DNA of 6,737 bases from M55B175 sp964635265 (GTDB lineage: Bacteria; Desulfobacterota; Desulfobacteria; Desulfobacterales; Desulfosalsimonadaceae), in the NCBI GenBank assembly GCA_964635265.1, contig CAZWNV010000159.1, positions 1 to 6,737 of the forward strand. The letters run 5' to 3'. The translations under genes were made by a program, and so were the position numbers. The notes beneath the pieces were generated by a model that searched no databases, was not told the origin of the DNA, and saw nothing but the letters and a program-made list of their open reading frames with translations. Shown piece by piece: positions 6,009 through 6,737 of this stretch (position 1 is its first letter; the number at the start of each line of letters is the position of its first letter).

Positions 6009-6737
6009 ATGCTGGATATCATACAGCAGTTTATCCATTACTTCCCTCAGGCTTTGACCCTGTCCAATATGCTGGTACTGCTTCTGGGCACTCTGGTCGG
6101 GCTCACCCTTGGCGCCATGCCGGGGTTGAGCCCGACCATGGCGGTGGCGCTGCTGGTGCCGTTTACCTTTATGATGACGCCATCGACCGGATTAACCCTT
6201 CTTGGCTCGGTCTATATATGTGCAATGGCCGGCGGGGCGATTTCCGCAATCCTGATTAACGTCCCTGGTGCTCCGGCCAATATTGCAACTTTATTCGACG
6301 GGTATCCGATGTCCAAGCAGGGAAAATCCCAATCCGCCTTGAACATGTGCTATATTGCCTCTTTAATCGGCGGCTTGGTCGGCATGGTGGCCATGATTTT
6401 CTTTACCCCGGTACTGGCGGACATGGCATTAAAGTTTGGGCCGTCCGAGATGTTCTGGGTCGCCATTGTGGGTGTGACCTGCATGGCGGGGTTGTCCTCC
6501 GGTTCGCTTGTCAAGGGGCTTTTTGGGGGTACGTTCGGCCTGTGGCTCGCTACTATCGGGTTCAGCCCCATGCTGGGGGAGCCCCGGTTTATCTTCTCTG
6601 ATTTCCTGGAGGGCGGCATTAACATTGTTGCCGCTTTGATCGGACTTTTTGCCCTGCCGCAAATGCTGACCCTGTTTGAAGGGGTCTACCAGCAGAAGAA
6701 AATGGAAGGGGCATTAACGCCGGAAAAGGGAATTCTG
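6009..6737 (+). CDS. tctA: Tripartite tricarboxylate transporter permease, TctA family, 3' partial
   Basis: TctA is the large membrane subunit of TTT secondary transporters, which take up citrate and other carboxylates with a periplasmic binding protein (TctC) and a small membrane subunit (TctB). The frame is open from ATG 6009 to the window end: 243 residues of about 500 expected. AAAGGAG (5994-6000) lies 8 bases before the start. Family signatures are GAMPGLSPTMA (35-45) and INVPGAPANIATLFDGYPM (83-101). Hydrophobic stretches at roughly 16-38, 43-57, 62-84, 113-137, 147-165, 169-190 and 200-222 fit membrane segments. The more usual order is tctC-tctB-tctA; here tctA directly follows the ligase, so the partner genes must be downstream or elsewhere, or absent. 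Co-transcription with the ligase is likely. The substrate is unknown and could be aliphatic or aromatic. Confidence 0.93.
   Translation, partial: MLDIIQQFIHYFPQALTLSNMLVLLLGTLVGLTLGAMPGLSPTMAVALLVPFTFMMTPSTGLTLLGSVYICAMAGGAISAILINVPGAPANIATLFDGYPMSKQGKSQSALNMCYIASLIGGLVGMVAMIFFTPVLADMALKFGPSEMFWVAIVGVTCMAGLSSGSLVKGLFGGTFGLWLATIGFSPMLGEPRFIFSDFLEGGINIVAALIGLFALPQMLTLFEGVYQQKKMEGALTPEKGIL

Overview
The window suggests an anaerobic bacterium of roughly 50-55% G+C (by eye). It carries a 2-oxoacid:ferredoxin oxidoreductase (OFOR) operon built from oxygen-sensitive Fe-S proteins, strong AAGGAG-type ribosome binding sites, and a tripartite tricarboxylate (TTT) transporter gene beside a CoA ligase. 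A syntrophic or sulfate-reducing lineage (Desulfobacterota or Peptococcaceae-like) would fit, but the sequence does not prove it. All genes are on the + strand.

Region 1 (1-3595) is a tight operon. It runs from the 3' part of a GltD-like FAD/NAD(P)H oxidoreductase with a C-terminal two-cluster ferredoxin domain, through the OFOR alpha subunit (VorB/KorA type), to the TPP-binding beta subunit and the gamma subunit. Gaps are 14 and 1 bases, and the last pair overlaps by ATGA. The layout suggests a self-contained enzyme that oxidatively decarboxylates a 2-oxoacid to an acyl-CoA. Electrons would pass through the ferredoxin domain to the flavoprotein and NAD(P)+, as in phenylglyoxylate:NAD+ oxidoreductase and related complexes. 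The substrate cannot be fixed from sequence.

The alpha gene is interrupted by a 100-N scaffold gap (1490-1589) whose two flanks carry the same 55 bases. Removing 155 bases (one copy plus the Ns) restores a single 391-residue frame, so the break is an assembly artefact and not a frameshift or duplication. True window length is probably 6582 bases.

Region 2 (3596-4422) is about 830 bases without a convincing gene. It holds a MITE/REP-like inverted-repeat element (3640-3764), two GC-rich hairpins (4264-4281, 4298-4316), and a doubtful open frame (4023-4496) that runs into the next gene.

Region 3 (4423-6737) is a second unit: an AMP-forming acyl-CoA ligase (507 residues), then, after 62 bases, the first 243 residues of a TctA-family permease cut by the window end. 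Together they look like a carboxylate import-and-activation module. Whether it feeds the OFOR module or merely adjoins it is open. The most distinctive biology is the NAD(P)-linked OFOR arrangement with unusual active-site signatures; nothing here is clearly a wholly new system.
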